Shown: piece after piece, positions 1 through 9,500 of the stretch | Numbering within the stretch: the stretch's first letter is position 1 | How the letters are laid out: each line of letters starts with the position of its first letter | Source of the DNA: an uncultured Phycisphaerales bacterium | GTDB lineage: Bacteria > Planctomycetota > Phycisphaerae > Phycisphaerales > UBA1924 | Length of the DNA stretch: 64,000 nt | Direction: 5' to 3' | Assembly (NCBI GenBank): GCA_937995595.1 | Contig: CALKJW010000005.1 | Span: 1-64,000, forward strand | Translations under genes and position numbers: made by a program | The notes under the pieces: generated by a model | Database searches by the model: none | The model's input: the letters and a program-made list of their open reading frames with translations, nothing else | What the model was told of the DNA's origin: nothing

Positions 1-301
1 GCACGTTGCCACTGGTGACCACAATCTGTGGCGCGCCGGTCGCTCCCGGCGGGATCACCGCGTCATCCGCCGCACCGGGCAGCACGTCCCCGACCCAGTT
101 GACCGGGTCGTTGAAGTTCACACCGAGCCCGTCCGGCCCGCCGTCCCACACGATCACCGCCAGGTGCACACGGTCCTCGAGCCGTTCCACGCCGCGGCCA
201 TCGGCGTGCATCAGCCCCTCCGCGCGGCCAGCGCGCGACAGCATCCGCCGACGGGCCCACGACTGCGCCGATCGCCGCGACTGATTCGTGTTGGACTTCA
301 T
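1..301 (-). CDS. Secreted LEPxxLL-motif protein, N-terminal fragment (leaves window)
   Basis: The minus-strand frame opens at ATG 301 and stays open for 100 codons to the window edge, so only the N-terminus is visible. After a basic leader rich in Arg and Ser it has ERLEDRVHLA (about residues 37-47), which matches the planctomycete LEPxxLL-type motif found at the start of large exported proteins. It is followed by a stretch with GVNFNDPVNWVGDVLPGAAD, resembling the W...P..W..G..PG..D.A.I units of autotransporter-like beta-helix passengers. Upstream (302-745) there is a CA/GT-rich tract. Export and a surface role follow from what is known of the motif; the rest of the protein and its function are outside the window. 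The frame is convincing because its composition and motif fit; the overlapping plus-strand frames have no recognisable content. Confidence 0.7.
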   Translation of the reverse strand, partial: MKSNTNQSRRSAQSWARRRMLSRAGRAEGLMHADGRGVERLEDRVHLAVIVWDGGPDGLGVNFNDPVNWVGDVLPGAADDAVIPPGATGAPQIVVTSGNV

Positions 302-336
302 GTCTCTGACCTCTTCTCTTGGGAATCGCTCGGACT

Positions 337-426
337 CGCACGCACCTACACACACACCGACCTGCACGCGAACTCACTCAACCGCGCGCACACACACGCA
401 CGCAAACGAACACCAACACACTCGCG
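337..426. repeat. CA/CG alternating purine-pyrimidine tract
   Basis: The plus strand shows repeated CACACACA and CGCACGCA blocks interspersed with short unique sequence, strongly cytosine/adenine biased (GT-rich on the other strand). It sits about 40-125 nt upstream of the LEPxxLL start at 301. Alternating purine-pyrimidine DNA of this type can adopt Z-form; a regulatory role is only a guess. Confidence 0.5.
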
Positions 427-555
427 CTTCCTTCGCGGCGGCCTTGGCCGCGAGTCCGTTCGCGCCCCACGCGACCCGGCAGAACCGCCGCGCACGTTCT
501 CGCGGCAGGAATCTCCGCACTCGGCGCCGCACCGCTCCGATGCACCCGCGATTCC

Positions 556-600
556 CGCCGCGCCGGTCGCCCTACACGGACGCAGGGCGACCGGCGGCGG
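556..600. other. Strong hairpin downstream of the phosphonate operon
   Basis: GCCGGTCGCCCT (562-573) is perfectly complementary to AGGGCGACCGGC (584-595) around a 10-nt loop, and flanking CCGCC/GGCGG can extend the stem. It lies about 150 nt past the MFS stop codon. There is no U-tract on either strand, so it is terminator-like only by position. It could equally be a REP-type palindrome. Confidence 0.4.
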
Positions 601-745
601 GGCCCCAAGGAGAGGGGTGCGTGTGCCGAGCACGGACATTCCAAGCGGACTACCGGGTTTGACCCGGAGTTTGGACACCCCACCTACATCAATTCGGTGG
701 CCAAAGCCAGAGAGGATTCCAAACACTTGGCGAACATGTGTTCGT

Positions 746-2047
746 CTACGCTCGCACGGGTGGAGCCTCGTCCGAGTTCTCGGACGTCATGGCGATGGCC
801 CGTTCGCGGACGAAGTAGTACGCCGCGGCGGCCAGCGCCGTGGCGATTGAAACAGCCGCGAGGAATCCGAACGCGCTCGACCACCCCAGACGTTGCGCCA
901 AGGCCCCGATGTACGCCCCCGAGAGCACGGACCCGAAGTAGCCGACGGCGTCCGTGATTCCCGCGGCGGTCGCTGCGCCGCGCTTGCTGGCCATGTCGAG
1001 GCTGATCGCGCCGGCCAGGAAGGAGTAGGGCCCGATGAGCAGGAACCCGACGAGCGACACGAGCACGAGTTTGGGCCCCGGCGCCGCGTCGCCGGCCATG
1101 ACGCCCAGCACCACCATCGCCGCCGCGCCGGGGACGAGAAAGAGCACCATGATCCCCGCGCGCCGGCCGCGGCCGAGCGTGTCGGAGAGCCAGCCGACCA
1201 CGAGCACACTCAGGCCGCCGAAGAACGGGAACAGGCTGCTGGCGGTCGCGGCCTTGTCGGCCGAGAGGCCGGCGGTCTCTGCAAGATAAGAAGGTGTCCA
1301 GAAGTTGAAGGTTTCACGGATGAGCGTCAGCCCGAAACTCATCACGCAGACGAGGTGGAACGAAAGACTCTTCATCAGAGGCGCAACCAGTGAGCCAAGG
1401 CTGGCCGGACGCTCGTGGTTGCCATCGGCGCCGAAAACCGACGCCGCGGAGCCGGCGGTTGGTGGAAGTCCGACGTCCTGTGGGCGCGAACGGAGCACCA
1501 GCATCACAAGCCCTGTGAGCCCCAGGAGCACGCCGCCGGCGCCGAAGAACATCTGCCGCCACGTCGCGCCCGCGGCGAGCATCTGCCCGAGCGCGAGGCG
1601 AGCGACGACGTCGCCGAACAGGTAACTCATCGACAGGACGGCGACGGCGCGCCCGTAGTGCGCGGCGTCGAACCAGACGCCGCTGATCTTCAGCGCAGCG
1701 CCCCACCCGGCCGACTGGACGAACCGGTTGACGCACCAGATGACGGTCCACGCGGCCAGGCCGGTCGTCAGGCCGAAGGCGAACGTGCACACGACCGACA
1801 AGGCCATGCCGAGCAGGAACATGACGCGCCCGCCGGTGAAGTCGCCCAGCACGCCGTTGACGACCTTTCCAACCGCGTACGCGAGCACGCCGGCGGAGGC
1901 GATCGAGCCGAGTTGCGCCTTGGTGTACCCCGCTTCGCGGAGCAGCGGGCCTGCGACCGAGAGGTTCGACCGGCACACGTAGTAGCCGGCGTAGCCGACG
2001 GTGAGCGCGGCGATGGTCGCCACCTGCCAACGGTTCCACGTGCGCAC
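746..2047 (-). CDS. MFS transporter of the organophosphate:phosphate antiporter type, in phosphonate operon
   Basis: A 433-residue integral membrane protein with about 12 hydrophobic segments. The N-terminus GYAGYYVCRSNLSVAGPLLR followed by GSIASAGVLAYAVGKVVNG is the pattern of the OPA branch of the major facilitator superfamily (GlpT/UhpT relatives), which exchange organophosphates for phosphate. It is the last gene of a four-gene minus-strand operon and starts 12 nt after the FAD oxidoreductase stop. From that context I infer that it imports a phosphonate such as 2-aminoethylphosphonate or its hydroxylated form. The family is confident, the substrate is not. It replaces the ABC phosphonate importer usually seen elsewhere, none of which is in the window. 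Confidence 0.85.
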   Translation of the reverse strand: MRTWNRWQVATIAALTVGYAGYYVCRSNLSVAGPLLREAGYTKAQLGSIASAGVLAYAVGKVVNGVLGDFTGGRVMFLLGMALSVVCTFAFGLTTGLAAWTVIWCVNRFVQSAGWGAALKISGVWFDAAHYGRAVAVLSMSYLFGDVVARLALGQMLAAGATWRQMFFGAGGVLLGLTGLVMLVLRSRPQDVGLPPTAGSAASVFGADGNHERPASLGSLVAPLMKSLSFHLVCVMSFGLTLIRETFNFWTPSYLAETAGLSADKAATASSLFPFFGGLSVLVVGWLSDTLGRGRRAGIMVLFLVPGAAAMVVLGVMAGDAAPGPKLVLVSLVGFLLIGPYSFLAGAISLDMASKRGAATAAGITDAVGYFGSVLSGAYIGALAQRLGWSSAFGFLAAVSIATALAAAAYYFVRERAIAMTSENSDEAPPVRA

Positions 2048-2059
2048 GGCGGTCTCTCC

Positions 2060-3235
2060 TCAGCGCCCGCTCGGCGAGGGCGTCTCCCATGCGCGGTCGG
2101 CTGTGATGGCGTCGATCGTCTCTTCGGCCAGTCCGAAACCCAGCGTCATGCCCATGCCGCCCAGGCCGTTGACAACGAACACGCCGGGCGCGGCGCGCGC
2201 GACGGCCTCGGTTCCGCCGTCGGCGCGGCGCGCGTACACGCCGTGCCAGCGCTCGGCGATGCGAGGGTCAGGCGCGGCGAATCGCTCCGCGAGATAGTCA
2301 AGGATCAGGCGGTCGATGCGCTCGAGGTCGAACGGTTCGATCCCGTCGCCGTGGACGTGTGAGTCGCCGATGGTCAGTTCGCCCGCGGCGTTCTGCGAGA
2401 CCATGACGTGCACGCCCTCGCGCAGGTGCTCGGCGAACTGCGCCTGCGCGCGGGCGCGGAGCGCGGGCAGCGTGGCGCAGTCGGCGAACGCCGCGTAGTG
2501 CAGCAGCGTGAGGCCGAACGCCAGGTGGGGGCCGACCCGCCAACCGACGGGCTGCGGCACGGTTCGCAGCATCTGCAGTTTGCACGGGCGGACGTTGGCC
2601 TCGCGCAGCACGGCGGGAAAGAGCAGGTCCGCCTCCGCGCCCGAGCAGACGATCACGCGCTCGGCGCCGAGCGTCGAGCCACCGGCCAGCACGACCAGCC
2701 CGGTTTGAACGTGCTTGGCGCATACACCGAATCGGAACTGCGCGCCGTAGCGGCGCTCGAGGTAGTCCGGCATTGCGCGGACCGCCTCGCGCGGTTCGAC
2801 GCACAACTCCAGATCACTCCGCATCGCGCCCAGAACGGCGTCGGGTCGGAGCCCTTGTGCCGCAACGCACGCCTCAGCGGGAGAGAGCATCCGTGCGTGG
2901 TGGCTCGCGCCGTGCGCGCCGACAAACTCCTCCAGCACGGCCAGTTCGTCGGAGTGAGACGCGACGTGCAGCGCGCCGCACCGCTGGACGTGGAAGCCCG
3001 CCTCGGCGGCGCAGCGCAACCAGATCTCGCGCGAGCGCTTGGCGCGGTCCAACAGGCGCCCGGCGGGCTGGCCGATCGGCCACACCATCCCGAAGTTGCG
3101 GACGCTCGCGCCCGCGGCCCGCGGCGAGCGCTCCAGCACCACGACCCGCAGCCCGCGCGACGCCGCGGCCAGCGCGTGCGCCAGACCGACGATTCCCGCG
3201 CCGATCACCGCCACGTCAAAGCGTTCCACGGACAA
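2060..3235 (-). CDS. FAD-dependent oxidoreductase of the phosphonate-associated (TIGR03364-like) family
   Basis: A 391-residue DAO-type flavoprotein. The N-terminal Rossmann motif AVIGAGIVGLAHALAAASRG (about residues 9-28) binds FAD. The signature GASVRNFGMVWPIGQPAG (about 43-60) is, as I recall, distinctive of the family found beside phosphonatase-like hydrolases. Members are thought to oxidise the amine of 2-aminoethylphosphonate-like compounds (AEP, N-methyl or 1-hydroxy forms) to phosphonoacetaldehyde. Its start overlaps the end of the HAD hydrolase gene by 20 bp, so the genes are translationally coupled and the product probably feeds that hydrolase. The C-terminal GLGGMGMTLGFGLAEETI segment is the usual FAD-closing glycine-rich motif. 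The exact substrate cannot be read from sequence. Confidence 0.85.
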   Translation of the reverse strand: MSVERFDVAVIGAGIVGLAHALAAASRGLRVVVLERSPRAAGASVRNFGMVWPIGQPAGRLLDRAKRSREIWLRCAAEAGFHVQRCGALHVASHSDELAVLEEFVGAHGASHHARMLSPAEACVAAQGLRPDAVLGAMRSDLELCVEPREAVRAMPDYLERRYGAQFRFGVCAKHVQTGLVVLAGGSTLGAERVIVCSGAEADLLFPAVLREANVRPCKLQMLRTVPQPVGWRVGPHLAFGLTLLHYAAFADCATLPALRARAQAQFAEHLREGVHVMVSQNAAGELTIGDSHVHGDGIEPFDLERIDRLILDYLAERFAAPDPRIAERWHGVYARRADGGTEAVARAAPGVFVVNGLGGMGMTLGFGLAEETIDAITADRAWETPSPSGR

Positions 3236-3878
3236 TCTCCGGGATGCCGTCGCAGGTCGGCAACAGGTGCGTGTGTGACGAGTGCCGCAGTTCGTCGAGC
3301 GTGTGCGTGCCGTGGCCGACGCCGATCACCAGCGCGCAACCCGCGGCCGTGCCCGCGCCGAGGTCGGCGGGGGTGTCGCCGGCCAGTCCGACCCGCGACG
3401 CGTCGCGCACCTCGGCCCGACGCATCGTCTGGAGCACGATGTCGGGCGCGGGGCGGCCGCGGGCGACCTGGTCCGAACTGACCCACAGGCGGTCGGCCCA
3501 ACCCAGCGCGGCCAGCAGCGGGCGCGTTGTCGCGGCGGAGAAGCCGGTGTTGAACGCCACGCGCACGCCGAGGTCTTCGAGCGCGGCGATGGCCTGCGCG
3601 GCGCCGGGCAGGGCCTCCGGCGGGCGGCGTCGCAGTTGGGCTTCGACGTGCGCTTCGAACCGCCGCGCGGCGGCCGGCGCCGCGCTCGCGTCGCGTCCGT
3701 TCATGCGGAGCAGCTCTTCGAGCACCTGCTGCTTGTGCACGCCCATGCGCGCGCGGACCCACTCATCAGCGGTGCGGAGGCCGAGCTCCTCCGCGGTGGC
3801 GAGGAACGCGCGGTGGACAAAGCCGTCGTCGCGGACGGTCGTGCCCGCCAGATCGAAGATGAACAGGTCGATGGACAT
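3216..3878 (-). CDS. Phosphonatase-like HAD hydrolase (phosphonoacetaldehyde hydrolase-type)
   Basis: A 220-residue HAD-superfamily protein. I choose ATG 3878 because the protein then opens with MSIDLFIFDLAGTTVRDDGF, the catalytic DxAGT loop. The longer frame back to 3968 runs into the preceding gene and is unconserved in character. The first Asp is the nucleophile. In the cap, MGVHKQQVLEEL aligns by eye with the MGLLKxDHV region of PhnX, placing a Lys where phosphonatase forms its Schiff base with phosphonoacetaldehyde; this supports C-P bond cleavage to acetaldehyde and phosphate. Later motifs are NTGFS, the Lys-free SSDQVARGRPAPDIV stretch and GDTPADLGAG. The gene overlaps the next gene by 20 bp and follows the PLP enzyme gene by 79 bp. 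It may be strict PhnX or the related PhnX-like clade. Confidence 0.82.
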   Translation of the reverse strand: MSIDLFIFDLAGTTVRDDGFVHRAFLATAEELGLRTADEWVRARMGVHKQQVLEELLRMNGRDASAAPAAARRFEAHVEAQLRRRPPEALPGAAQAIAALEDLGVRVAFNTGFSAATTRPLLAALGWADRLWVSSDQVARGRPAPDIVLQTMRRAEVRDASRVGLAGDTPADLGAGTAAGCALVIGVGHGTHTLDELRHSSHTHLLPTCDGIPEIVRGTL

Positions 3879-3957
3879 GAAGCGGGTGCGCGTTGTGCTC
3901 GTGCGCGGGACGATTGTTGCCGGGGGTGTGCGCCTGTCCGCGTGGCGCGGCGCGACT

Positions 3958-5331
3958 TCACACGACATTCACGGATCGGTCGCCGCCTGCGCGTTCGCGA
4001 ACCGCGCCCACGACCGCAGACAGCCCGCGACGCAGGCGCGCCTCGTCGATGTTCAGCGGTGGTGCGAGCGTGAGAACGCGACCTTCCGAGACCTTGAAAC
4101 TCACTCCGCGAGCCATGCAGGCGTACATCACCGCCTCGGCGGCGTCCGGGTCGAGATCGGTGCGGAGTTCGATGCCCAGCAGCAGGCCGCGCCCTCGGAC
4201 GGCTCGCACCAGCGGGCAGCCGTCGAACGCCGAGCGGAGAAACTCCAGCGCCCAGCGTCCGAGCGTCGCCGAACGCTCGACCAGCCCCTCGTCGCGGATG
4301 ACGTCCAGCGTCGCGACCGCCGCGGCGGCGCCGACGGGGCTCTTTTCGTGCGTGTAGTGGCCGAGCGCGCGGTCGGGGGCGATGTCCAGCCGCGGGTGGG
4401 CCAGCACCGCCGCGAGCGGGAACACCCCGCCGCCGAGGGCCTTGCCGATGACAAGGATGTCCGGCGCGGCGTCCTCGTGCTCGAAGGCGAACATCCGACC
4501 GGTGCGGCCCAGCGCCAGCGGGATCTCGTCGAAGATGAGCAGCGCGCCGTGTGCGCGGCACGCATCGCGAACGCGCCGCCAGTAACCCGCCGGCGCGGGC
4601 GAGACGGTCGTGCAGCGCATCGGTTCGGCGATCACCGCGCCGACGTCGCCCTCGCGTGCCAGCACACGCTCCACCGCCGCGGCGCAGAGCATCCGGCAGC
4701 TGCCGGAGCACCCCCAGCCGCAGTCGTCGGGCGTGGGGGGATCGACGTGCTCGCACCCCGGCAGCAGGGGCCCGGCGTCGCGGCGGAACATGGCCTCGCC
4801 GCCGATGGACGCCGCGTCGAGCGATGCACCGTGGAATGAGCCCCAGAACGAGATCGTCCTGTGGCGGCCGGTCGCCGCACGAGCAAGCCGCATCGCGATG
4901 CCGACGGCCGCTGCGCCGCCGGGCGCGAGCAGGACCTTGGCGCCCTCGGGCATCAGCGCGCCCAGGCGCTCGGCCAGTTCGACCGCGGGAAGATTGGTGT
5001 ACCGCCGCGGGCAGAAGGGCAGCTGGTCGAGTTGTCGGCGGATCGCCCCGACGACGCGCGGGTGGCCGTAGCCGACGTGGTGCACGCTGTTGCCGTGGAA
5101 GTCGAGCAGATCGCGCCCGTCGGCGTCGCGCAGCGTGTCGCCGGCCGCGCCGACGGCGACGTTCAGGCACGGGGTCGAGAGGGCCTGACGGAGAAAGGCT
5201 CGCTGGTCGCGTTCGAGCAGGGCCGCGGCGCGCGGGCCGAGGCCCCGCACCCAGGCGCGGCGAGCGGGCGTGCCGTTGACGTCGCCCTCGGCGCGGTCGG
5301 GCGCGCGATCGGTCTGTGCGGCATCACTCAT
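3958..5331 (-). CDS. pbfA: Class III PLP enzyme, PbfA-like (1-hydroxy-2-aminoethylphosphonate ammonia-lyase) candidate
   Basis: A 457-residue fold-type I PLP enzyme of the class III aminotransferase family. Visible are the substrate-side [18 protein letters not shown], the [10 protein letters not shown] stretch, the [12 protein letters not shown] motif with the Asp that contacts the PLP nitrogen, and [16 protein letters not shown] with the Schiff-base Lys. The [14 protein letters not shown] and RRYTN segments together with the operon partners (phosphonatase-like HAD and FAD oxidoreductase) point to PbfA, which eliminates ammonia from (R)-1-hydroxy-2-aminoethylphosphonate to give phosphonoacetaldehyde. 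An alternative is a true transaminase acting on 2-aminoethylphosphonate; the class V enzyme PhnW is absent from the window. The start overlaps the stop of the pseudopilin gene by 8 bp, which suggests the two share a transcript. Confidence 0.78.
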   Translation of the reverse strand: MSDAAQTDRAPDRAEGDVNGTPARRAWVRGLGPRAAALLERDQRAFLRQALSTPCLNVAVGAAGDTLRDADGRDLLDFHGNSVHHVGYGHPRVVGAIRRQLDQLPFCPRRYTNLPAVELAERLGALMPEGAKVLLAPGGAAAVGIAMRLARAATGRHRTISFWGSFHGASLDAASIGGEAMFRRDAGPLLPGCEHVDPPTPDDCGWGCSGSCRMLCAAAVERVLAREGDVGAVIAEPMRCTTVSPAPAGYWRRVRDACRAHGALLIFDEIPLALGRTGRMFAFEHEDAAPDILVIGKALGGGVFPLAAVLAHPRLDIAPDRALGHYTHEKSPVGAAAAVATLDVIRDEGLVERSATLGRWALEFLRSAFDGCPLVRAVRGRGLLLGIELRTDLDPDAAEAVMYACMARGVSFKVSEGRVLTLAPPLNIDEARLRRGLSAVVGAVRERAGGDRSVNVV

Positions 5332-6181
5332 ACACGCCCGTGTACCACGGCAGCGCGGTGTTGTATTCGGGCCGTATGATCTGCTTGACGTGCCCGTCGC
5401 CCCAGGTGGTGTTGCACGAGTTGCCGTGGCGGAAGTACTCGCGCTCCCAGGAGACGAAGTCGATGTTCCCGCCCTCGGCCGGCGCGTCGTACTGCGACAG
5501 GTCGTTGAGCGTGTCGCCGTTGGCGTCGAGCATGTGCTCGAAGCCGTCCTGGAAGATGATGAGCCGGTCGGGCATGGTGATCTTGGAGATCTGCGTGACC
5601 TTGCTCGGCCCCGGCCCGACTCGGCGGAACCACGTCATCGCCGGTCGGCCCGTGCGCGGGTCGGTGCGGTCGTCCACGCCGTTGAAGCAGTACGTCTGCC
5701 AGAGGTGGTCGGGGTCGAAGGTCGTGCCCAAGGGGTACGGGTCCATGAGTCTGGCGTCCGGGCAGCGCCACACGCGCCAACCGGGAAACGGCGGCAGCGG
5801 CATGCGGGCCACGAACCACTCGGGGTCGATGCGCACGTCGAAGTAGGGGTCGTAGACCTGACCCCAATACGCCTCGGGGTCGTCCTGCCGCAGGTAGCGG
5901 AGGTTGAGCGGGTCGAACGGCCCGGAAGGGTTGATCTTCCGGAAGCGGGCGCCGTAGTTGTTGCGCTGCGAGTGGTGGAACTCGTTGTAGTCGTTGCAGT
6001 AGACCATGATGACGGTGAAGATCTGCTTCATCTGGCTGGAGCACTGCGTCTTGCGCGCGGCCTTGCGGGCCGCGCCCAGCGCGGGCAGCAGGATCGACAC
6101 GAGGATCGCGATGATCCCGATGACGACGAGCAGTTCGATGAGCGTGAAGCCGTCGCGGCGGGAGCGGCGTCGAAGGTCCAT
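5324..6181 (-). CDS. Type II secretion-like pseudopilin with H-X9-DG motif
   Basis: A 285-residue protein with a class III prepilin leader: [20 protein letters not shown] (about residues 9-28), with the Gly before Phe as the cleavage point and Glu at +5. The hydrophobic N-terminal helix continues through [13 protein letters not shown]. Near the C-terminus [12 protein letters not shown] is an exact H-X9-DG motif, the hallmark of the large planctomycete family of prepilin-type proteins. It is processed at the inner membrane by a prepilin peptidase; assembly into a pilus or secretion pseudopilus is not shown. Its stop codon lies 8 bp inside the start of the PbfA-like gene, an unusual pairing of a pseudopilin with catabolic genes. 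Confidence 0.9.
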   Translation of the reverse strand: MDLRRRSRRDGFTLIELLVVIGIIAILVSILLPALGAARKAARKTQCSSQMKQIFTVIMVYCNDYNEFHHSQRNNYGARFRKINPSGPFDPLNLRYLRQDDPEAYWGQVYDPYFDVRIDPEWFVARMPLPPFPGWRVWRCPDARLMDPYPLGTTFDPDHLWQTYCFNGVDDRTDPRTGRPAMTWFRRVGPGPSKVTQISKITMPDRLIIFQDGFEHMLDANGDTLNDLSQYDAPAEGGNIDFVSWEREYFRHGNSCNTTWGDGHVKQIIRPEYNTALPWYTGVYE

Positions 6182-6503
6182 GGGCGTGACTCCGGCGTGT
6201 GGCGGTGCGTGGACGCGCGCGGACTGATGCGTGTGCCGGGAGGTCGTCCTGATCCCGACGGGCAGATCGTACTTGGGTGCGCGGCGATGTTGTGTTCAGG
6301 CCGGTTCAAGAAACGGTGAAGCCTCGATCGGCGAGCGGTGCGTCCGCCGGTGTCGGGTGAGGCCCGACCGGGCGTGCCCTTCACCTAAGTTTGACTGGCG
6401 GCGCTCCCGGCACGGCGTATCTTGGACGAGTTCCTCGCCCGCCCGCGCTGTGTTGCGCGTCGCGTGGCGTGTGTGGTCTGCTTGTTATATTGAGAGGAGT
6501 ATC
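6182..6503. other. Divergent intergenic region (pseudopilin / secreted repeat protein)
   Basis: 322 bp separating two divergent starts, so it should carry both promoters. On the plus strand a GAGAGGAG Shine-Dalgarno (6492-6499) precedes ATG 6504, with a TTATAT hexamer just before it at 6485-6490. I see no matching -35 box at good spacing. No coding frame here has recognisable content. Confidence 0.4.
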
Positions 6504-9500
6504 ATGAGAACACGACCCGCCGGGACCGCGGGCCTGCTCGCGATCACCGCCGCCGTCGGCTGTGCCGCGGGAGCCGCCTCAGCCCAGACGATCTTCTACA
6601 ACGAGACGTTCAACTCCGCCGTGCGGAACCAGACCTCGGGCGACCCGCGCATCACGCTGGCGTGCGGCGCATCGCCGGTGTGGTCCAAGTCCGCACCCGG
6701 CTGGACGGTCAACGACTGCGGCGTGTCGACCTACGCCTGCCGGACGGGCCTGTGCCCGCCGCAGGGCTTCACCTGCGCCACGTGCACCAACACCGCGGGC
6801 ATCCTCGAGTTCGAGGGCTGGAGTTTCGTGCTCGGGTCGTGGTGGATCACGGTCGATGTGCAGCGGCGCCCCGAGTTCTTCCAGGGCAACTCGTTTGACC
6901 CGATCCCCCGGGCCTCGGGCATCGTGGCCGTGGCCGACCCCGACGAGTGGGACGACGAGGGCGACCCCGACACCAACTGCGGGTACTACAACGCCTTCAT
7001 GACCTCGCCGACGATCAGCCTGACGGGCGCGGACCTGTCCACGCTGAGTCTGGAGTTCGGATCGTCGTGGCGCGACGAGTGCTGCGACGACGGGGAGAGC
7101 CAGAGCAACAACCAGACGGCGTCCATCGTCGCCGTCTACACCACGCCGGGCGGGACCATCGAGGTGCCGGTGCTGCTGTGGCAGTCGGACCCGAACCTGC
7201 CGAACTTCAAGGACGATGCGCCCAACGAACTGGTGACCCTGAGCGCGGTCACGCTCAACGCGCCCGTTGGCGCGACCGCGGTCTCGTTCCGCTTCGGCCT
7301 GACCAACGCCGGCAACGACTGGTGGTGGGCGGTCGACAACCTGTACCTGCGGGCCGACGTGCTCGGCACGCCCACGACCCTCTGGTTCGAGGACTTCGAG
7401 GGCGTCACGCTGCAGCCGCCCGTCAACGAGGGCGTCTCGGGCTGCGCGATCAACTACTGCGGCGTCGGCGTCTACACGCACGTCGGCCCCAACGGCGTGA
7501 CCGTCAGCCTCGACCCGGCCGCTGGGACGGGCGGCGTGCCCGACTGGCGCGGCTGGAGTTTCGTCGATGCGCCGTTCTTCACCTGCATCGACCCGCAGAC
7601 CGTCAACGGCATCCCGCAGGGCCGTGCGCAGTTCGCCCTCAGCGACGGGGTCTTCGCCGTGGCCGACAGCGATGAGTTCGACGACCTGCCCGGCGGTCGC
7701 CCGCTGATCACCACGCTCTCGACGCCGGCGATCAACATCGCCGCGCGCACCACGCAGACGCTGGTGCTGAGTTTCGCGTCCAGTTGGGCCCACGAGCCGG
7801 GGCAGAACGCGTCGATCACCGCGGTGTACGACGTCGGCGGCTCGGTGCAGCTGGCGTACTGGTCGGGCAACCCGCTCGACGCCGAGTTCAAGGGCACCAA
7901 CCTCTCCGAGCTGGTTGTGCTGCCGCTGGTCGTGCCGCCGGGCGCAACGACGGTCTCGATCCAGTTCTACTACGAGGGCACGAACAACTGGTGGTGGGCC
8001 ATCGACAACATCAAGGTGTTCGAGGGCGAGGCCACGGTGTCGATCGAGGAGGAGTGCCCGGTCCGCGACCGCATGTACGTCGCGCCGCTGGTGAACTACC
8101 CGCCGTGCTTCACGCCCTGGGCGCCAGACGCGCCCCTGGGCTGGACCGAGGAGCCGTTCACCGGCATCGGCGGCCGCCCCGAGTGGCAGGGCTGGAGCTT
8201 CGCCAACTGGGAGTGGTGGTACACCAACGTCGACAACCAGCTGCGCGACCAGTTCACGCTCGCCGACGGGTTCATCGCCATCGCCGACCCGGACGAGTGG
8301 GACGACTTCCCGACGTCCAACAGTTTCTTCAACGCCTACATGACCTCGCCGGCGATCCCGCTGCCCGGCTCGTTCACGACCGTTGAACTCGCGTTCGACT
8401 CGTCGTGGCGGCCCGAGTGCTGCGACGACGCGCCCGGCCAGACCAACAACCAGACCGCCACGATCGAGGCCATCTACACCGTCGGCGGGGTGGACCAGCC
8501 GCCGGTGAACGTCCTGCTGTGGCAGTCGAACCCTAGCCTTCCGAACTTCAAGCCCGACGCGACCAACGAGCGCGTCACCGTGGGCACCGCCGCGCTGCAG
8601 ATCCCCGTCGGCGCGACGGCGGTGAAGTTCCGCATCGGTCTCTCCAACGCCCGCAACGACTGGTGGTGGGCGATGGACGACCTGGAACTGAGCGTGGACG
8701 GCGCGCGGGTCTTCCTCGAGACCTTCGACCAGCCCCAGAACCTGCAGGCCCCGCCGACCGAGCAGCCGCCCACCGGGCTGTGCCGCTACTGGTCGCGCGT
8801 CGTTGATCAGGGCACCGGCTGGGCCGCCGACAACTCCGGCGTCTCCGGTTGCAACTTCGCCTCCAGCGAGGACTTCTACGGCTTCGCGGCGTGGCTCAAG
8901 GACGCGTGGGTGCTGGCCGAGGGCGGCAGCCGCAACCTGTTCGGCTCGCCGACCGCGTACGTGTCCGACTTCCAGGCCCGCGGCTGCGACGGCACGGCGA
9001 TGCTCCTTTCGCCGGTGTTCAACATCGGCATCATCAACGAGAACAGCCTGCAACTGTCCTTCCGCTCGGGCTGGCTGGCCGAGGTCGGGCACGTCTCGCA
9101 GGTGCAGGTGTCCTACGACGGCGGGCCGTTCACGCCCGTCCTGGTCTGGAACGCCGATGCGGCGATCAACGACCCGACCTACAAGGCGTCCTCGCCCGAC
9201 GAGATCGTGACGCTTGCGCTCAACAACCCCTCCGGCGCAACCAGCGTCCGGCTGCGCTTCGTCGACCAGTCGTCGGGCTACTGGGCGATCTGCGAAGTTT
9301 CGTTGACGGGCACGGTCGGCCAGGCCGTGCAGTACTGCGACGCCGACTGGGACCGCAACGGCTCGGTCGAGGTCGCCGACATCTTCGCGTTCCTGAGCGC
9401 GTGGTTCTCGAACGACCCGGCCGCGGTGTCGTTCGGCGGGGCGCCGGGCGTGCCCGCGATCTTCGCGTTCCTCTCGGAGTGGTTCGCCGCGGGTGTCGGC

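Larger units (their letters stand above)
302..745. other. 444-bp intergenic region without a supported gene
   Basis: This lies between the end of the phosphonate operon (stop at 746, minus) and the start of the LEPxxLL gene (301, minus), so both neighbours read leftward. It holds a CA-rich tract (337-426) and a long perfect hairpin (562-595). Open frames here are short, Arg/His-rich composition artefacts. The promoter of the LEPxxLL gene should lie here, but I see no confident -35/-10 pair. Confidence 0.5.

Noticed and set aside
573-745. Rho-independent terminator directly after the MFS gene
   Set aside because: The strong hairpin at 562-595 has no U-tract and is about 150 nt from the stop, so I list it only as a hairpin.
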